64,000 bases of DNA, taken from assembly GCF_003116035.1 (NCBI RefSeq), contig NZ_LGQW01000015.1, positions 2,082,902 to 2,146,901 of the forward strand, written 5' to 3'. Below are positions 63,843-64,000 of this stretch, piece by piece. The notes beneath the pieces are model-generated. The model had not been told where the DNA came from, made no database searches, and worked only from the letters and a program-made list of their open reading frames with translations. This DNA is from Azospirillum sp. TSH64. GTDB taxonomy: Bacteria; Pseudomonadota; Alphaproteobacteria; Azospirillales; Azospirillaceae. Positions within the stretch are counted from its first letter, which is position 1. Every line of letters begins with the position of its first letter. The translations under genes and the position numbers were made by a program.

Positions 63843-64000
63843 TCACCCCTTCTTGGGCACGGTGAAGAACTGGATGCCCATCTGGAAGCTGCGGGCGATG
63901 TTCTCGGCCTTGCCGATCAGGAAATTGGCGCCTTCGGCCGGCAGGACCTCGTGGGCGGTCTGGCGGAACAGGCCCAGCCAGCGTTCAAAATGCGGCGGCT
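63843..64000 (-). CDS. Group 3 truncated haemoglobin, C-terminal part (partial)
   Basis: The last 51 complete codons are in the window, ending at TGA 63843-63845. They read PPHFERWLGLFRQTAHEVLP followed by AEGANFLIGKAENIARSFQMGIQFFTVPKKG. The HF-RWL-LFR-TA-EVL and KAE-IA-S-Q-GI pattern is the E-to-H helix end of group 3 truncated haemoglobins. These bind O2, NO or peroxide. The haem-binding His and the N terminus lie beyond the window edge. Confidence 0.78.
   Translation of the reverse strand, partial: PPHFERWLGLFRQTAHEVLPAEGANFLIGKAENIARSFQMGIQFFTVPKKG

Overview
The window is about 64 kb of high-GC chromosomal DNA. It is densely coding, with the third-codon G/C bias typical of the Rhodospirillales. 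The gene content fits an Azospirillum-like alphaproteobacterium. The markers are a SAM-II riboswitch in front of metZ, two phasins (polyhydroxyalkanoate granules), a DUF1013/TrcR-type cell-cycle regulator, DUF1192, DUF4169 and DUF465 small proteins, a chemoreceptor fused to PilZ, UbiK and UbiX, and a group 3 truncated haemoglobin. I see no rRNA, tRNA, CRISPR array, insertion sequence, prophage or plasmid replication gene. This reads as core chromosome rather than an island.

Layout. 1-5.7 kb: the tail of etfA, a VOC protein and two histidine kinases on opposite strands. 6-9.6 kb: murJ, a promoter/SAM-II/terminator leader driving metZ, and a phasin. 9.6-18.8 kb: a CDF zinc exporter, an OsmC protein, a YjbH-type outer-membrane exopolysaccharide protein, an ECF sigma factor with a long acidic head, a Sel1-lytic transglycosylase and a methyltransferase. 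18.9-25.3 kb: the tamA-tamB pair. 25.4-37.2 kb: typA behind a promoter and leader terminator, an iron ABC permease, a K+/H+ antiporter, small glycine-zipper lipoproteins, a patatin, an MsbA-type exporter, and the ATPase and binding protein of an iron transporter. 37.6-41.1 kb: the yfgM-bamB-der operon. 41.4-45.9 kb: two LuxR-type regulators separated by about 1 kb of non-coding DNA, then a chemoreceptor-PilZ fusion preceded by an FNR-like box. 46-50.4 kb: csaA, a phasin, a ybjN-proC-ybaK-tetR run and ubiK. 50.5-64 kb: asmA, small DUF genes, a quinone oxidoreductase, the TrcR-type regulator, ubiX, a carbonic anhydrase, a TPR protein, a phosphofructokinase with a mixed donor signature, and the end of a truncated haemoglobin.

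The strongest shared theme is envelope biogenesis: MurJ, YjbH, a lytic transglycosylase, TamA/TamB, MsbA-like, BamB/YfgM and AsmA. A second theme is signal input and output: two PAS or Cache kinases, an ECF sigma factor, an orthodox and a pseudo-receiver LuxR regulator, and a chemoreceptor that may read c-di-GMP. Iron uptake is split over two nearby loci, with the permease at 27.4 kb and the ATPase and binding protein at 35-37 kb.

No convincing wholly new multi-gene system was found. The items most worth following up are regulatory or architectural: the SAM-II plus terminator leader, the FNR-like site before the chemoreceptor-PilZ gene, the pseudo-receiver regulator with its long upstream region, the typA leader terminator, the compound hairpin after the DUF1328 gene, and a dispersed palindrome at 3' gene ends. 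All functions are inferred from reading the sequence; no database search was run.
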